Below, one piece after another: positions 33,763-42,508 of a DNA stretch of 64,000 nt. The notes beneath the pieces were generated by a model, which did no database searches, was not told where the DNA came from, and saw only the letters and a program-made list of their open reading frames with translations. Position numbers and translations under genes: made by a program. This DNA comes from Clostridia bacterium. GTDB lineage: Bacteria > Bacillota > Clostridia > Christensenellales > Aristaeellaceae. Positions within the stretch are counted from its first letter, which is position 1. Each line of letters opens with the position of its first letter. The stretch is taken from positions 1 through 64,000 of the forward strand of contig JAFRLY010000050.1 of assembly GCA_017431005.1 (NCBI GenBank), given 5' to 3'.

Positions 33763-34833
33763 ATGAAAAACCGGATTGACCGGGTGTCGGAACGCATGAA
33801 GGCCCAGGGACTGGAGCAGATGATTGTGTCAGACTCCAAAAGCATCTGGTACCTGACCGGGGTGGATGTGGAGCCCATGGAACGGATGTTCGCCTTCCTG
33901 ATCCGGACGGACGGGCATCACGTCTTCTTCCTGAACCGGCTGTTCAATGTGGCGGATACCGGGTTTGAAGAGGTATGGTTCAGCGATACGGACGATTCCA
34001 TCGGACTGATGGCGGAGCATGTGGATGCCGGAAAACCGCTGGGAATCGACAAGGAGTGGAAGGCCGGATTCCTGATCCCGCTGACGGAGCGGTGCCCGGG
34101 TCTGCGGGTGAAGCTGGCGTCCGACTGTGTGGATGACTGCCGCGCGGTGAAGGATGAGGAGGAGCAGGCCAGGATGCGGGAGGCTTCCCGGATCAACGAT
34201 GAGGTGAACCGGCTGGCTTCTGAGTACGTGAAGGAAGGAATGACGGAGCGGCAGGTGGCAGCCTTTATTGACGCTGAATTCAGAAAAAGAGGCTGCGACG
34301 GGAACAGCTTCTCGTCAATCGTATCCTTTGGCGCAAACGCGGCTGACCCGCATCACGAACCGGACGATACCGTGCTGAAGGCCGGGGAATGCGTGCTGAT
34401 TGATATGGGGTGCAAAAAGAACCGCTACTGCAGCGATATGACGCGGACTTTCTTCTGCAAACGGGCGGACCCGGAACAGGCAAGGATTCACGACCTGGTG
34501 CGGGAGGCCAATGAGCGCGCTGAAAGCATCATCCGCCCCGGCGTGCGGTTCTGCGATATCGACGCGGCAGCCCGGGATTATATCACAGCCGCCGGATACG
34601 GAGAGTACTTCAATCACCGGCTGGGACACTTTATCGGCCAGACGGACCATGAAAAAGGGGACGTCAGCAGCGCCAACACCCGGACTGCGGAGCCCGGCAT
34701 GATCTTCTCCATCGAGCCCGGCATTTATCTGCCCGGGAAATTCGGCGTGCGGGTGGAGGATCTGGTTATGGTGACCGAAGACGGCTGCGAGCTGCTGAAC
34801 CGTGAAGACAAGAAATGGCGGATTGTCGGATAA
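33763..34833 (+). CDS. pepQ: Xaa-Pro dipeptidase/aminopeptidase (M24)
   Basis: A 356-residue cytoplasmic metallopeptidase. A creatinase-like N-domain (residues 1-125) is followed by the pita-bread M24 fold. Visible metal ligands are VLIDMGCKKNRYCSDMTRTF (two Asp), HRLGHFIG (His), FSIEPGIY (Glu) and VRVEDLVMVTEDG (Glu). It cleaves peptides with proline in the second position. It lies 17 bases after the ATPase with GAAGGAGGAA upstream, so it is co-transcribed with the ABC operon. Whether the transporter's substrate is peptide-linked is unclear. Confidence 0.92.
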   Translation: MKNRIDRVSERMKAQGLEQMIVSDSKSIWYLTGVDVEPMERMFAFLIRTDGHHVFFLNRLFNVADTGFEEVWFSDTDDSIGLMAEHVDAGKPLGIDKEWKAGFLIPLTERCPGLRVKLASDCVDDCRAVKDEEEQARMREASRINDEVNRLASEYVKEGMTERQVAAFIDAEFRKRGCDGNSFSSIVSFGANAADPHHEPDDTVLKAGECVLIDMGCKKNRYCSDMTRTFFCKRADPEQARIHDLVREANERAESIIRPGVRFCDIDAAARDYITAAGYGEYFNHRLGHFIGQTDHEKGDVSSANTRTAEPGMIFSIEPGIYLPGKFGVRVEDLVMVTEDGCELLNREDKKWRIVG

Positions 34834-34853
34834 CGGGCAATCCCGGATGAATG

Positions 34854-34885
34854 AAAACCCCTCGCCCGGGCGGGCGAGGGGTTTT
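34854..34885. terminator. Bidirectional terminator
   Basis: A 15-base-pair perfect stem (AAAACCCCTCGCCCG with CGGGCGAGGGGTTTT) with a 2-base loop, T tracts on both strands, between two convergent operons. Confidence 0.92.
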
Positions 34886-34897
34886 CAGCGCAATGAT

Positions 34898-35344
34898 TTA
34901 CGTGCCGGAATCCAACGGAACGACATCGCAGACGGCCAGACGGGACCGGTTGCCGTAGGCGGTTTCATACACGGCCACCTGTGCGATAATCTCAACCTCC
35001 CGGTTGATTTCCGGCCAGGAAAGCTCCGGGCCGTCGGCAGGGACCAGCTGGAAAGCGATCTCTGAACAGTGATCCAGGCAATCTGTGACGATCAGGGAAC
35101 GGCGGATGCCTTCCTCCGTTTCCTCCGCATAATACTGGCCGCGGACGCGCAGGACGATACCGTTCCAGGTATCAGGCGCATAGCGGATTTCCCAGAGCTT
35201 ATCGATGAGGATGTGCCCGGTGGTGCCCGCCAGATCCAGCTGCACCTCCGGTAACCCGTTTTCGGCACAGACCGGTGTCAAAATGCAGAGCAGGAGCATC
35301 AGCAGGATGAACAGCCTGATCAGCGAAGCGGAAAAGCGTTTCAT
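34898..35344 (-). CDS. Small exported protein of the DUF3798-type ABC operon, function unknown
   Basis: A 148-residue protein with a signal peptide (MKRFSASLIRLFILLMLLLC, cleavage probably after PVCA at ~27). The mature part is about 120 residues and beta-rich, with two cysteines in VTDCLDHCSEI. The cysteine near the signal is preceded by Val, so it is not a lipobox. The ATG at 35344 is chosen because GGGAG lies 9 bases upstream. It is the last gene of the minus-strand operon, 23 bases after the second permease, and ends at the shared terminator. An accessory role to the transporter is inference. Confidence 0.7.
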   Translation of the reverse strand: MKRFSASLIRLFILLMLLLCILTPVCAENGLPEVQLDLAGTTGHILIDKLWEIRYAPDTWNGIVLRVRGQYYAEETEEGIRRSLIVTDCLDHCSEIAFQLVPADGPELSWPEINREVEIIAQVAVYETAYGNRSRLAVCDVVPLDSGT

Positions 35345-35367
35345 GATCCGATACTCCCTTTCATGGT

Positions 35368-36648
35368 TCATTCCTTCGTGGCCTGCGTCAGATCCACGCT
35401 GCTCTTCCGTTTCTTCGCTCCCCGCCAGGCATAGATGACCAGGGCGATGGCAATGACGCCGTAGGACAGGAAGGCCCGGAAATACTCACCGACAGCGCTG
35501 TCGCCGAAGAGGTTGGAGGCGGCGCTCTGTGCCGTGATGAACAGGGAATGGAAGAGGAAGGTTCCGATCAGCGCCTGCAGGTTGGTGGCCCGGTCGATGG
35601 AAGCGCCGCCGACCAGAATGGCCGCGCCGGCATACAGGCCGACCTGCTCATGCGCCGCATAGGTCTGGAAGGTTCCGATTCCGTCAGACTGCATGAAGAC
35701 GATCTGGCCCCAGCCGGCCAGCACGGTGGAGAGCATGATCGCGATGACGCGGGTGCGGTCCACATTGATGCCGGCCGCGTTGGCCACGGTCTGGCTCTGG
35801 CCGACGGCCCTGAATTTCTGCCCGAGGCGGGTGCGCATGATCAGCAGGTTAAAGACGCACAGGCAGCCGATCAGCAGCCAGGTGACCACGGGAACGCGGA
35901 TCAGCTGCCGTCCGCCGGCTCCGCTGAAAACGTCCGCGATGGCCGGGATCTGCAGCAGGCCGACAAGCACAGCCGCCAGGATCAGGATTGCGGCAAACTT
36001 TTTCCCGGTAAGATTTTTCCGGAAAAACTGCAGCAGTGCGAGCAGAACGGCTGCACCGGCAAGGATATACACCACCAGGGAGAAGGAAACCTGCAGAACG
36101 CCGTCCAGCGCTTTATACAGGCCGACGGAGCCTGTCAGATTCAGCGTGTTCTGGACACCGGTGGCGCCGACGATGGTCACCTTATCACTCAGCGGGATGA
36201 AGTTGCCGAAAATGAAGAGGAAAAGCAGCTGATAAGCGCCGTTGGCAAAATAGCCCAGGATCAGGGAGCCGATCGTTTCCTGACCCTTCATGCGGTTCAG
36301 AAGCTTGCCGATCAGGAAGCCGAACAGGGTGGCCAGGGGCAGGGTGATGCCGGCAGCCAGCAGAATGCCGGTAATGCCGGTGACGCCCCAGGAGATGGTC
36401 AGCAGCAGGCCGATCTGGGCAGCCATGGCGCCGATGGTGATGGCGAAGTTGATTCCCATGCCGGCGACGATCGGGATGATCAGCGCCAGAACGATGAACG
36501 CGTTGCGGTTCAGGCGCAGCAGCAGCTGGCTGGCAACATAGTTCATATCCAGCCCGGAGACGATGATGAAGAATACGCTCAGGGCGATGAACAGATAGGT
36601 CACCGCGTAGGTTTTGATGTGGTTGAGCACCTTGTTCTGATTAGTCAC
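35368..36648 (-). CDS. ABC permease, RbsC/BmpC-like (second of pair)
   Basis: A 426-residue polytopic permease of the branched BPD_transp_2 (ribose/nucleoside) family. MGINFAITIGAMAAQIGLLL is the conserved early helix and GKLLNRMKGQETIGSLILGYF the conserved central motif. LGQKFRAVGQSQTVANAAGINVDRTRV is the ATPase-contact loop near residue 280. It is longer than typical RbsC (about 320), with extra segments near residues 140-245. The start at GTG 36648 is preferred, with AGGAGG 8 bases before it. It overlaps the end of the preceding permease gene by 8 bases. Confidence 0.85.
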   Translation of the reverse strand: MTNQNKVLNHIKTYAVTYLFIALSVFFIIVSGLDMNYVASQLLLRLNRNAFIVLALIIPIVAGMGINFAITIGAMAAQIGLLLTISWGVTGITGILLAAGITLPLATLFGFLIGKLLNRMKGQETIGSLILGYFANGAYQLLFLFIFGNFIPLSDKVTIVGATGVQNTLNLTGSVGLYKALDGVLQVSFSLVVYILAGAAVLLALLQFFRKNLTGKKFAAILILAAVLVGLLQIPAIADVFSGAGGRQLIRVPVVTWLLIGCLCVFNLLIMRTRLGQKFRAVGQSQTVANAAGINVDRTRVIAIMLSTVLAGWGQIVFMQSDGIGTFQTYAAHEQVGLYAGAAILVGGASIDRATNLQALIGTFLFHSLFITAQSAASNLFGDSAVGEYFRAFLSYGVIAIALVIYAWRGAKKRKSSVDLTQATKE

Positions 36649-38917
36649 GGCTGCCACCTCCTGTCTGAGTCAGGGCGTAAAGGATGATGCCGTTGGAAAT
36701 CATGATGCGCATGACTTCGCTCAGACCGCCTCCGGCCACCGCCGAGTTGGCAATCTGCTGGCCGAGCACCAGAACGCCTTCAAAAAGGAAGACACCGAAC
36801 AGCACGTGGCTGACCTTGGCTTTGCGGACCGTGGCACCGCCGATCAGGATGGCGGAGGAGGCGATGAAGCCCAGCTGCCGCGGCGCGGTATACAGCTGCG
36901 CGTAGCCGAAGGCCTGGGAGTAGATGACGATACCTACGGCGGCGATCACTGTGGAAAGCACGGTGCCGATGGTCCGCATCCGGTTGACGCTGATGCCGCT
37001 GGCTTCCGCAAAGCGGGGATTGGAGCCGACGGCTGTCATGGCAATACCGGTTCTGGAGCGGGAGAAGAGCCACATCAGCAGGCAGCCCAGCAGCAGGAAG
37101 AGCAGCAGGCCTGTCGGCACTTCCACCCCAAGGATATCAAAGCTCAGGAAATTATCCAGCAGGTGAGCGTAGCTGCCGAGCAGGCTGTGGGTGACACGCA
37201 GGCCGTGGCCGGACAGCAGCCAGATAATTTTCGGATTGTTGAAGGGGAGCATCATCCAGCCGATGCACATCAGGGCGACGAAGGAGAAGCCCACATAGGT
37301 GGAGATCGTCATTTCGCTGCCCTTCATCCGGTTCAGCAGCTTGGAGTACGCCCAGCCCAGCGGCAGGGCGACCACGGCGCCGGAAGCGCAGGCGAAGAGC
37401 AGTCCGCCCCAGCCCGCCATATCAAACTGCAGGGAAAGCACAATGCCCAGCAGACCGGCGATGCAGCCGATGGTCATGCCCATGTTCAGGCCGATACCGC
37501 ACTGGATGCCCGGCATCATGGCCAGCACCAGAATGCCGTACATGCCCATCCGGATCAGCACATTGCTGAGCATCATCGGAACGGAAATATGGTAGAACAC
37601 CGCGGCCAGGCAGAGATAGATGAAGAACAGCGTGATGATGGTCCGCGGCACGCCGAAGCTGCCGGTAAGCCGGGTCCAGAACATCAGCAGCGCCGCCAGC
37701 AGCAGCAGGGCGATGCCGGCGATCAGAATATTCTGGGCGGAAGCAGCCAGCTGCATGGCTAAAGCCGTGGAACCGCTGAGCGCTGTGCCTCCCTGACGGG
37801 CGGCATAGGCGTTATAGCGGGCAGTGAAATCGTTGCTGCCTGCCCAGACAGTATTCTCCAGCGTGGTGCGGATGGAGTTCCGCATCTTGTTATCCAGCTC
37901 ACTCAGATCCGGGATGATCTCCGTCAGCTCGCTCCAGAGCCCTTCAAACGCGGCCTCGGAAGCGGCGGAAGCGGTGTTCAGGGCTTCCGTGGCAGTGAAA
38001 TAGCTGTAATCCGTCACCGTGTCGTAAACGGTGGCGGCACCTTCATCCGCAACGGCTTCCGCAACGGTTTCCCCTGACTCGGCGGCGGATATCCTTTCCT
38101 TTGCCGCCTGCAGCAGCCTGTCCCGGAACCTTTCGTTCTCAGCCAGACCGTCAACCTGCTCAGAGAGCCCGGCCCACAGCGCTTCGTCTTCCACCCCGGC
38201 ATATTCGGACCAGTCGCTGACCGCGCCGGTCATGGCGGACGTCAGCTGGGTCAGCAGCTCCTCATCCTCCCTGGCGCGTTCCTTATCCGCCATATCCCGG
38301 GCCAGGCGGACAATACCGGGCTGCAGGTGAGCATACGCTTCACTGCTGAGCTCCTCCGACCAGGCGGAGAGGGAGGCGAACAGCGCGCTGTCATCCTCTC
38401 CGGCGGCATCGGCAAGATCCGTCCAGTCCGGCACGTTTTCCACCAGGGAAACGTAGATTCCGGAATAGGCCTCACGCTCCGCGTTCCGGAGGGTTCCGTA
38501 TTCCGAGAGCGCGTTCTCAAGCCCGACAACAGCAGTTTCAAGCCCGGCGGAATCCGCGACGCGGGGGTTGCTGTAAAGTGCTTCCGCGGCAGCCCGCGCT
38601 TCGGCAGCGGCGCTGTCGCAGGTATTGTTGACCTCATCCAGCCCCAGAGTACGGAAATCCTTGCGGGCACGCAGCTCCTTCAGCTTTTCGGAGCGCGCCT
38701 GGCTCGCGATGGCGTCCAGAAGCCCGTCTGAGGCTGTGTGCAGGACCGCCTGGGTACGCATGGCGCTGAGGCTGGCCCGGGTCTGTTCTGTGCCCTGCAG
38801 ATAATAACCGCAGACGGCAGCGACCAGCAGAATGCCGGACAGCACAAAAAGGATGACGGAGAGAATTTTTCTCCCGCGGCCTTTGGGCTTTGCGTCTTTT
38901 TTCAGCACCTGGCTCAC
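36641..38917 (-). CDS. ABC permease, RbsC/BmpC-like, with ~350-residue extracytoplasmic helical domain
   Basis: A 758-residue protein. Helix 1 is at ~18-41, followed by about 350 residues without hydrophobic segments (about 42-392), then a regular BPD_transp_2 permease (about 393-758). The permease part has LNRMKGSEMTISTYVGFSF and IAMTAVGSNPRFAEASGISVNRMRT. The extra domain is acidic and very Ala/Glu-rich, for example AAAEARAAAEALYSNPRVA and ESGETVAEAVADEG. Four or more long amphipathic helices look likely, resembling chemoreceptor-type sensor bundles in composition only. The GTG start at 38917 overlaps the ATPase stop (GTGTGA) with AAAGGAGG upstream. Typical homologues are about 350 residues. 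Confidence 0.87.
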   Translation of the reverse strand: MSQVLKKDAKPKGRGRKILSVILFVLSGILLVAAVCGYYLQGTEQTRASLSAMRTQAVLHTASDGLLDAIASQARSEKLKELRARKDFRTLGLDEVNNTCDSAAAEARAAAEALYSNPRVADSAGLETAVVGLENALSEYGTLRNAEREAYSGIYVSLVENVPDWTDLADAAGEDDSALFASLSAWSEELSSEAYAHLQPGIVRLARDMADKERAREDEELLTQLTSAMTGAVSDWSEYAGVEDEALWAGLSEQVDGLAENERFRDRLLQAAKERISAAESGETVAEAVADEGAATVYDTVTDYSYFTATEALNTASAASEAAFEGLWSELTEIIPDLSELDNKMRNSIRTTLENTVWAGSNDFTARYNAYAARQGGTALSGSTALAMQLAASAQNILIAGIALLLLAALLMFWTRLTGSFGVPRTIITLFFIYLCLAAVFYHISVPMMLSNVLIRMGMYGILVLAMMPGIQCGIGLNMGMTIGCIAGLLGIVLSLQFDMAGWGGLLFACASGAVVALPLGWAYSKLLNRMKGSEMTISTYVGFSFVALMCIGWMMLPFNNPKIIWLLSGHGLRVTHSLLGSYAHLLDNFLSFDILGVEVPTGLLLFLLLGCLLMWLFSRSRTGIAMTAVGSNPRFAEASGISVNRMRTIGTVLSTVIAAVGIVIYSQAFGYAQLYTAPRQLGFIASSAILIGGATVRKAKVSHVLFGVFLFEGVLVLGQQIANSAVAGGGLSEVMRIMISNGIILYALTQTGGGSRD

Positions 38918-40506
38918 ACCGCCTCGCCTCCTTTCATTTTTGCGCCGGACATCGCAAGACCAAAGGCTGTGTCGGAATCCTGCGGCTTCAGGATAGCCGC
39001 GACCTTTCCTTCGGCAATAATGGCGATCCGGTCGCAAATGGAACGCAGCTCCTGCAGCTCGGAGGAAACCATGACAATGGTCATTCCCTGCTCACGGCCC
39101 AGTCTGACCAGCGTCTGCAGAACCAGCTGCTTGGCGCCGATGTCGATACCCCGGGTCGGCTCAGAGACGAAAAGGAATTTCGGCTTCAGCATCAGGGCTC
39201 GGGCCACGCATACCTTCTGCTGGTTGCCGCCGGATAGGGTGCCGACAGCCTGCAGAGAGGAGGTGCAGCGGATGTCCAGCTGCTCAATCATTTCCCTGGC
39301 CTGCTCCCGGATTTTACGGACGTTTTTCAGGCGCAGCGGCCCGCTCAGATATTCTCCGTGCACCTGCATGGCGGAGAAAACAATATTGTCCTCAATGGAC
39401 TGATCCAGCAGCAGCCCGACGCCGCGGCGGTCCTCGGACACGAAGGCCAGACCCGCCTTCAGGGCGGCAGTGGTGCTGTTCAGCGGCAGATCCTGCCCGA
39501 ACAGGCTTACGGAGCCGACGGCTTCATACAGCCCCATGATGCCGTTGGGAATGCCGATCTTTCCCTGGCCGGCCAGTCCGCCGATGCCGAGGATCTCCCC
39601 CTTGCGCACGTCCAGGTTGATACCCCGGCATACCTCGCCGGGCATATCCACCCAGAGGTTCCGGATGCTCATAGCCACATTGCCGGAGATCTCCTCTCCG
39701 CGCTGTTCGACATGAATGATACTGTCCTCTCCGCGGCCGATCATCAGGGCGGCCAGTTGTTCAGCCGAGGTTTCGGCCTTGGACAGCGTCTGGACCAGGC
39801 GGCCGTCCCGGAGGATGGTGACGGTATCAGCGGCTTCCATCACCTCATCCAGCCGGTGTGTGATGAAGATGATGGCAATGCCCTTGGCGGCAATCTCCTT
39901 CATGACACCAAGCAGCTGGGCTGCCTCGCTTTCGGTCAGCACCGCCGTCGGCTCGTCGAAGACAAGAAGCTTCATCCCGGTTTTGTCGATTTCACGGGCG
40001 ATCTCGATGAACTGCATATGGCCGACGGGCAGACCATTGACCAGGGCATACTCATCGATGTTCATACCGACCGCGTCCAGCGCATTGCGGGCGTCTCCGG
40101 CCATGGCCGGACGGTTCAGAAACTCCAGATCCTTTCCCAGAATTCTGCTGATGGGCCAGGGACGGGAGATCTCCCGGTTCAGTTTGATATTATCCGTGAT
40201 GGAGAAACCGGGAATCAGCATGAACTCCTGGTGTACCATGCCGATGCCCTTCGCCATGGCATCCATGGGAGACATGATCTTTACCGGCGCACCCTCCAGC
40301 AGCACTTCGCCCCGGAAACCGCCGGTGGAGTGAATGACGGGCATGCCAAAGAGAACATTCATGAGTGTGGATTTGCCTGCGCCGTTTTCTCCCAGAAGCG
40401 CATGAATTTCGCCGGGACGGATACGGAGCGTGACGTCCTTCAGGACGGCGTTGCTGCCGTATTCCTTGGTAATCCCGTTCATTTCAAGAATATATTCTGA
40501 AGCCAA
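38914..40506 (-). CDS. ABC ATPase with duplicated nucleotide-binding domains (MglA/RbsA/BmpE-like)
   Basis: A 530-residue tandem ATPase for a sugar- or nucleoside-type importer. The first half has Walker A GENGAGKS, Q-loop VHQEFMLI and Walker B LLVFDEPTAVL. The second half lacks a normal Walker A (GGLAGQGKIGIPNG) but has signature LSGGNQQKV and FLFVSEPTRGID. This asymmetry is usual in the family. It begins with TTG (40506), preceded by AGGGGGAC. The upstream binding-protein gene is separated by a stem-loop, and its stop overlaps the start of the long permease. Confidence 0.93.
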   Translation of the reverse strand: MASEYILEMNGITKEYGSNAVLKDVTLRIRPGEIHALLGENGAGKSTLMNVLFGMPVIHSTGGFRGEVLLEGAPVKIMSPMDAMAKGIGMVHQEFMLIPGFSITDNIKLNREISRPWPISRILGKDLEFLNRPAMAGDARNALDAVGMNIDEYALVNGLPVGHMQFIEIAREIDKTGMKLLVFDEPTAVLTESEAAQLLGVMKEIAAKGIAIIFITHRLDEVMEAADTVTILRDGRLVQTLSKAETSAEQLAALMIGRGEDSIIHVEQRGEEISGNVAMSIRNLWVDMPGEVCRGINLDVRKGEILGIGGLAGQGKIGIPNGIMGLYEAVGSVSLFGQDLPLNSTTAALKAGLAFVSEDRRGVGLLLDQSIEDNIVFSAMQVHGEYLSGPLRLKNVRKIREQAREMIEQLDIRCTSSLQAVGTLSGGNQQKVCVARALMLKPKFLFVSEPTRGIDIGAKQLVLQTLVRLGREQGMTIVMVSSELQELRSICDRIAIIAEGKVAAILKPQDSDTAFGLAMSGAKMKGGEAV

Positions 40507-40532
40507 GACAAGTCCCCCTTCAAACAGGAAAG

Positions 40533-40560
40533 GGCCGCCCGGATGTCCGCCCGGACGGCC
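40533..40560 (-). terminator. Intercistronic stem-loop after the DUF3798-type binding-protein gene
   Basis: On the minus-strand transcript GGCCGTCCGG pairs with CCGGGCGGCC (one G-U pair) around an 8-base loop. It lies about 40 bases after the stop and before the ATPase. Confidence 0.6.
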
Positions 40561-40599
40561 TCATTTCTACAAGGTAGCTTTCCGATCAGTCCGATCCGA

Positions 40600-41727
40600 T
40601 CATTTGAGATAATCGGCGAAGTTGATGGGATCCAGAGCGATCAGCAGATAGTTGTCATAGGCAGCGCCGGAGGCGTCAACATACTTGGTGAACTCGATGT
40701 CGCTGCCGGCCGCTTCGCTGTAGCACTTCTGCAGATATTCAACATCCACCTTGCCGTTGGTCTTGCCTTCAGCATAAGCGCACGCATACTGGAAGCCGCC
40801 GTTGATCATGGACATGTTGATCGGCAGAGCCCAGGTGGAGAAACGATCCACAGCGTTATGCTCGTTCAGATAGGTGGCCAGGTTCTTGATGGCGCCTTCG
40901 ATATCGCCGTAGGTGGCGGTCAGGCCGAAGGCTTCCTGGAATCCGTGATAGGGGCTCGGGCAGCAGGGCAGCGCATAGTAGGCATTGGGCTCGTTGATGA
41001 TGGCCTGCTGCAGAGCAACCTGCAGACCGCAGTTGGTGCAGTAGAAGCAAACCTTTTTGCCTTCATATTCCTGCATGACCTTCGGAATGTCTTCCAGAAC
41101 GGCGGCCTGGGCACCGGACATGCCGGCGTCACCGGTGGGATCGGGGCAGTCGCGCTCGACGAACTCGATGCCGTAGCCTTCAGCAGTGGCCTTCATGGCA
41201 TCGCGCTTGGCGACGATGGTCTCATAGGAAAGGTGACGGGCGAAGGAATAGTGCACCAGCACTTCGCAGCCCCACTGGCTGGCCAGGTCAGCAACCTGAT
41301 AGCCGCAGCCGATTTCGTCGTTGGCCAGCACGATGTCAGCGGCCGCGGAGATGTCGGCGGGGTCTTCGGCGGGAACGCCGGCGATCAGCAGGATGTCATC
41401 ACGGCCCATATCCTGAAGGATCTGGGTGTAGGCGGCGGTAGCGCCCTGAACAGCCTGTACGAAGATGATGGACTTCACTTCGGGATCGGAAGCGAAAGCG
41501 ATCAGCTTGGAGATTGTGGTTTCAACTTCGGAAGAGAAGTTGTCCGGATAGGTATCATGGATCACGATGTCGGGATACTGCTCCAGCAGAGAGGTGGCGG
41601 CATAGTACTCTTCCTCACCCTGGGAGGTGGTGCCGGTCATGATGGCGACTTTGTAGCCATCGGCGAACGCGGCGGAGACGCTCAGCAGCATCGCGACTGC
41701 CAGAATCAGACTCAACAGTTTCTTCAT
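40600..41727 (-). CDS. DUF3798-type periplasmic-binding protein
   Basis: A 375-residue exported binding-protein-fold receptor resembling the DUF3798 family. The signal peptide (MKKLLSLILAVAMLLSVSAA, cleaved after AFA) has no cysteine, so there is no lipid anchor. The first strand is KVAIMTGTTSQGEEEYYAA, with VKSIIFVQAVQGATAAYTQI near residue 88 and GKKVCFYCTNCGLQVAL near 235. Five cysteines in the second lobe are unusual for an exported protein of an anaerobe. The ligand is unknown. As first gene of the operon it lies behind a good promoter and operator. The start at ATG 41727 has AAGGAGG upstream. Confidence 0.85.
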   Translation of the reverse strand: MKKLLSLILAVAMLLSVSAAFADGYKVAIMTGTTSQGEEEYYAATSLLEQYPDIVIHDTYPDNFSSEVETTISKLIAFASDPEVKSIIFVQAVQGATAAYTQILQDMGRDDILLIAGVPAEDPADISAAADIVLANDEIGCGYQVADLASQWGCEVLVHYSFARHLSYETIVAKRDAMKATAEGYGIEFVERDCPDPTGDAGMSGAQAAVLEDIPKVMQEYEGKKVCFYCTNCGLQVALQQAIINEPNAYYALPCCPSPYHGFQEAFGLTATYGDIEGAIKNLATYLNEHNAVDRFSTWALPINMSMINGGFQYACAYAEGKTNGKVDVEYLQKCYSEAAGSDIEFTKYVDASGAAYDNYLLIALDPINFADYLK

Positions 41728-41777
41728 GGGGGATCCTCCTTGTTGGTTCATATTTGTTACTTATTACCATTTAATAT

Positions 41778-41789
41778 GTAACATGTTAC
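41778..41789. promoter_or_regulatory. GTAACATGTTAC operator
   Basis: A perfect 12-base palindrome just downstream of the -10 on the minus strand, at about the transcription start of the DUF3798-type operon. A further GTTAC half-site lies near 41756. No regulator gene is adjacent. Confidence 0.6.
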
Positions 41790-41794
41790 GTTTG

Positions 41795-41822
41795 ATTATA
41801 AGGAGACCCGGCAGAAAGTCAA
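41795..41822 (-). promoter_or_regulatory. Promoter of the DUF3798-type ABC operon
   Basis: Minus strand: TTGACT (41817-41822), 16 bases, TATAAT (41795-41800), about 68 bases before the start codon. Confidence 0.7.
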
Positions 41823-42086
41823 TGCGGTTCAGGGAACTGAAACATGAAAAAAACAGGGATACACGTTTCGGCGGCCGTAAAAGCGGGCGGTCTGCATATT
41901 CATATTTCCGGGATACGGACCTGCAGGCGGTTTTACAGATTCCGCATATCCGTAGAAGCGGGGAGACAGCTGATTTAACGATCAAAAAAAGAAGTGATCT
42001 CTGCTTTGATCAGATCTCCGCGAAGATGGACGCAGAGGCTTTCACAAGGGCCGTCACAGGCGGCGAAGGGAAAATTACCCGTGTGT

Positions 42087-42359
42087 ACGATATTCGCCGT
42101 GTTCGGATCGTATTTTATCATTCGCTTTTCAGCGCTTCTTGAGAAAGTCCCGGTGATTTCGAAGGGACTGATCTGGTGCGGGCAGCATTCGCTGATCATT
42201 CTTTGCCTGCACCGACCGGTGGCATATGTCATCCGCGACATCATGCACCTGCCTCATTTCATATCCGGTATCCCCCTCTACATTGACAGAATAACGCCGG
42301 AGAACCTTGCCGCGTTCCTGCTGGTTTTTGCGGTGATGGTTCCGGTCATCATGGCCTGA
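42087..42359 (+). pseudogene. Remnant of a membrane acyltransferase (acyltransferase-3 type)
   Basis: The frame encodes about 90 residues resembling the last helices of acyltransferase-3/OafA-like proteins. The key pattern is a helix (FAVFGSYFIIRFSALLEKV), then ISKGLIWCGQHSLIILCLHRP and a last hydrophobic helix. The preceding ~300 residues are missing, and upstream DNA (41823-42086) has no recognisable continuation. It is a decayed 3' fragment next to glycolipid-synthesis genes. Confidence 0.6.
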
Positions 42360-42508
42360 GACAGGATCAAAAAAAGATCTGCGCAATGACCGGCGTCCGC
42401 GGCAGGGCTGGGAAAAACAGAAACCGCGATCACTTTTCATCCGCCTGAAATTATGATACATTATTGGTGCAGGACGGCAGGAAACAGCAGAACAGCAGGG
42501 TGATAAGA

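Noticed and set aside
38914..40506. Second Walker A of the tandem ATPase appearing degenerate (GGLAGQGKIG)
   Set aside because: Asymmetric nucleotide sites are normal for this RbsA/MglA-type family, so it is not evidence of gene decay.
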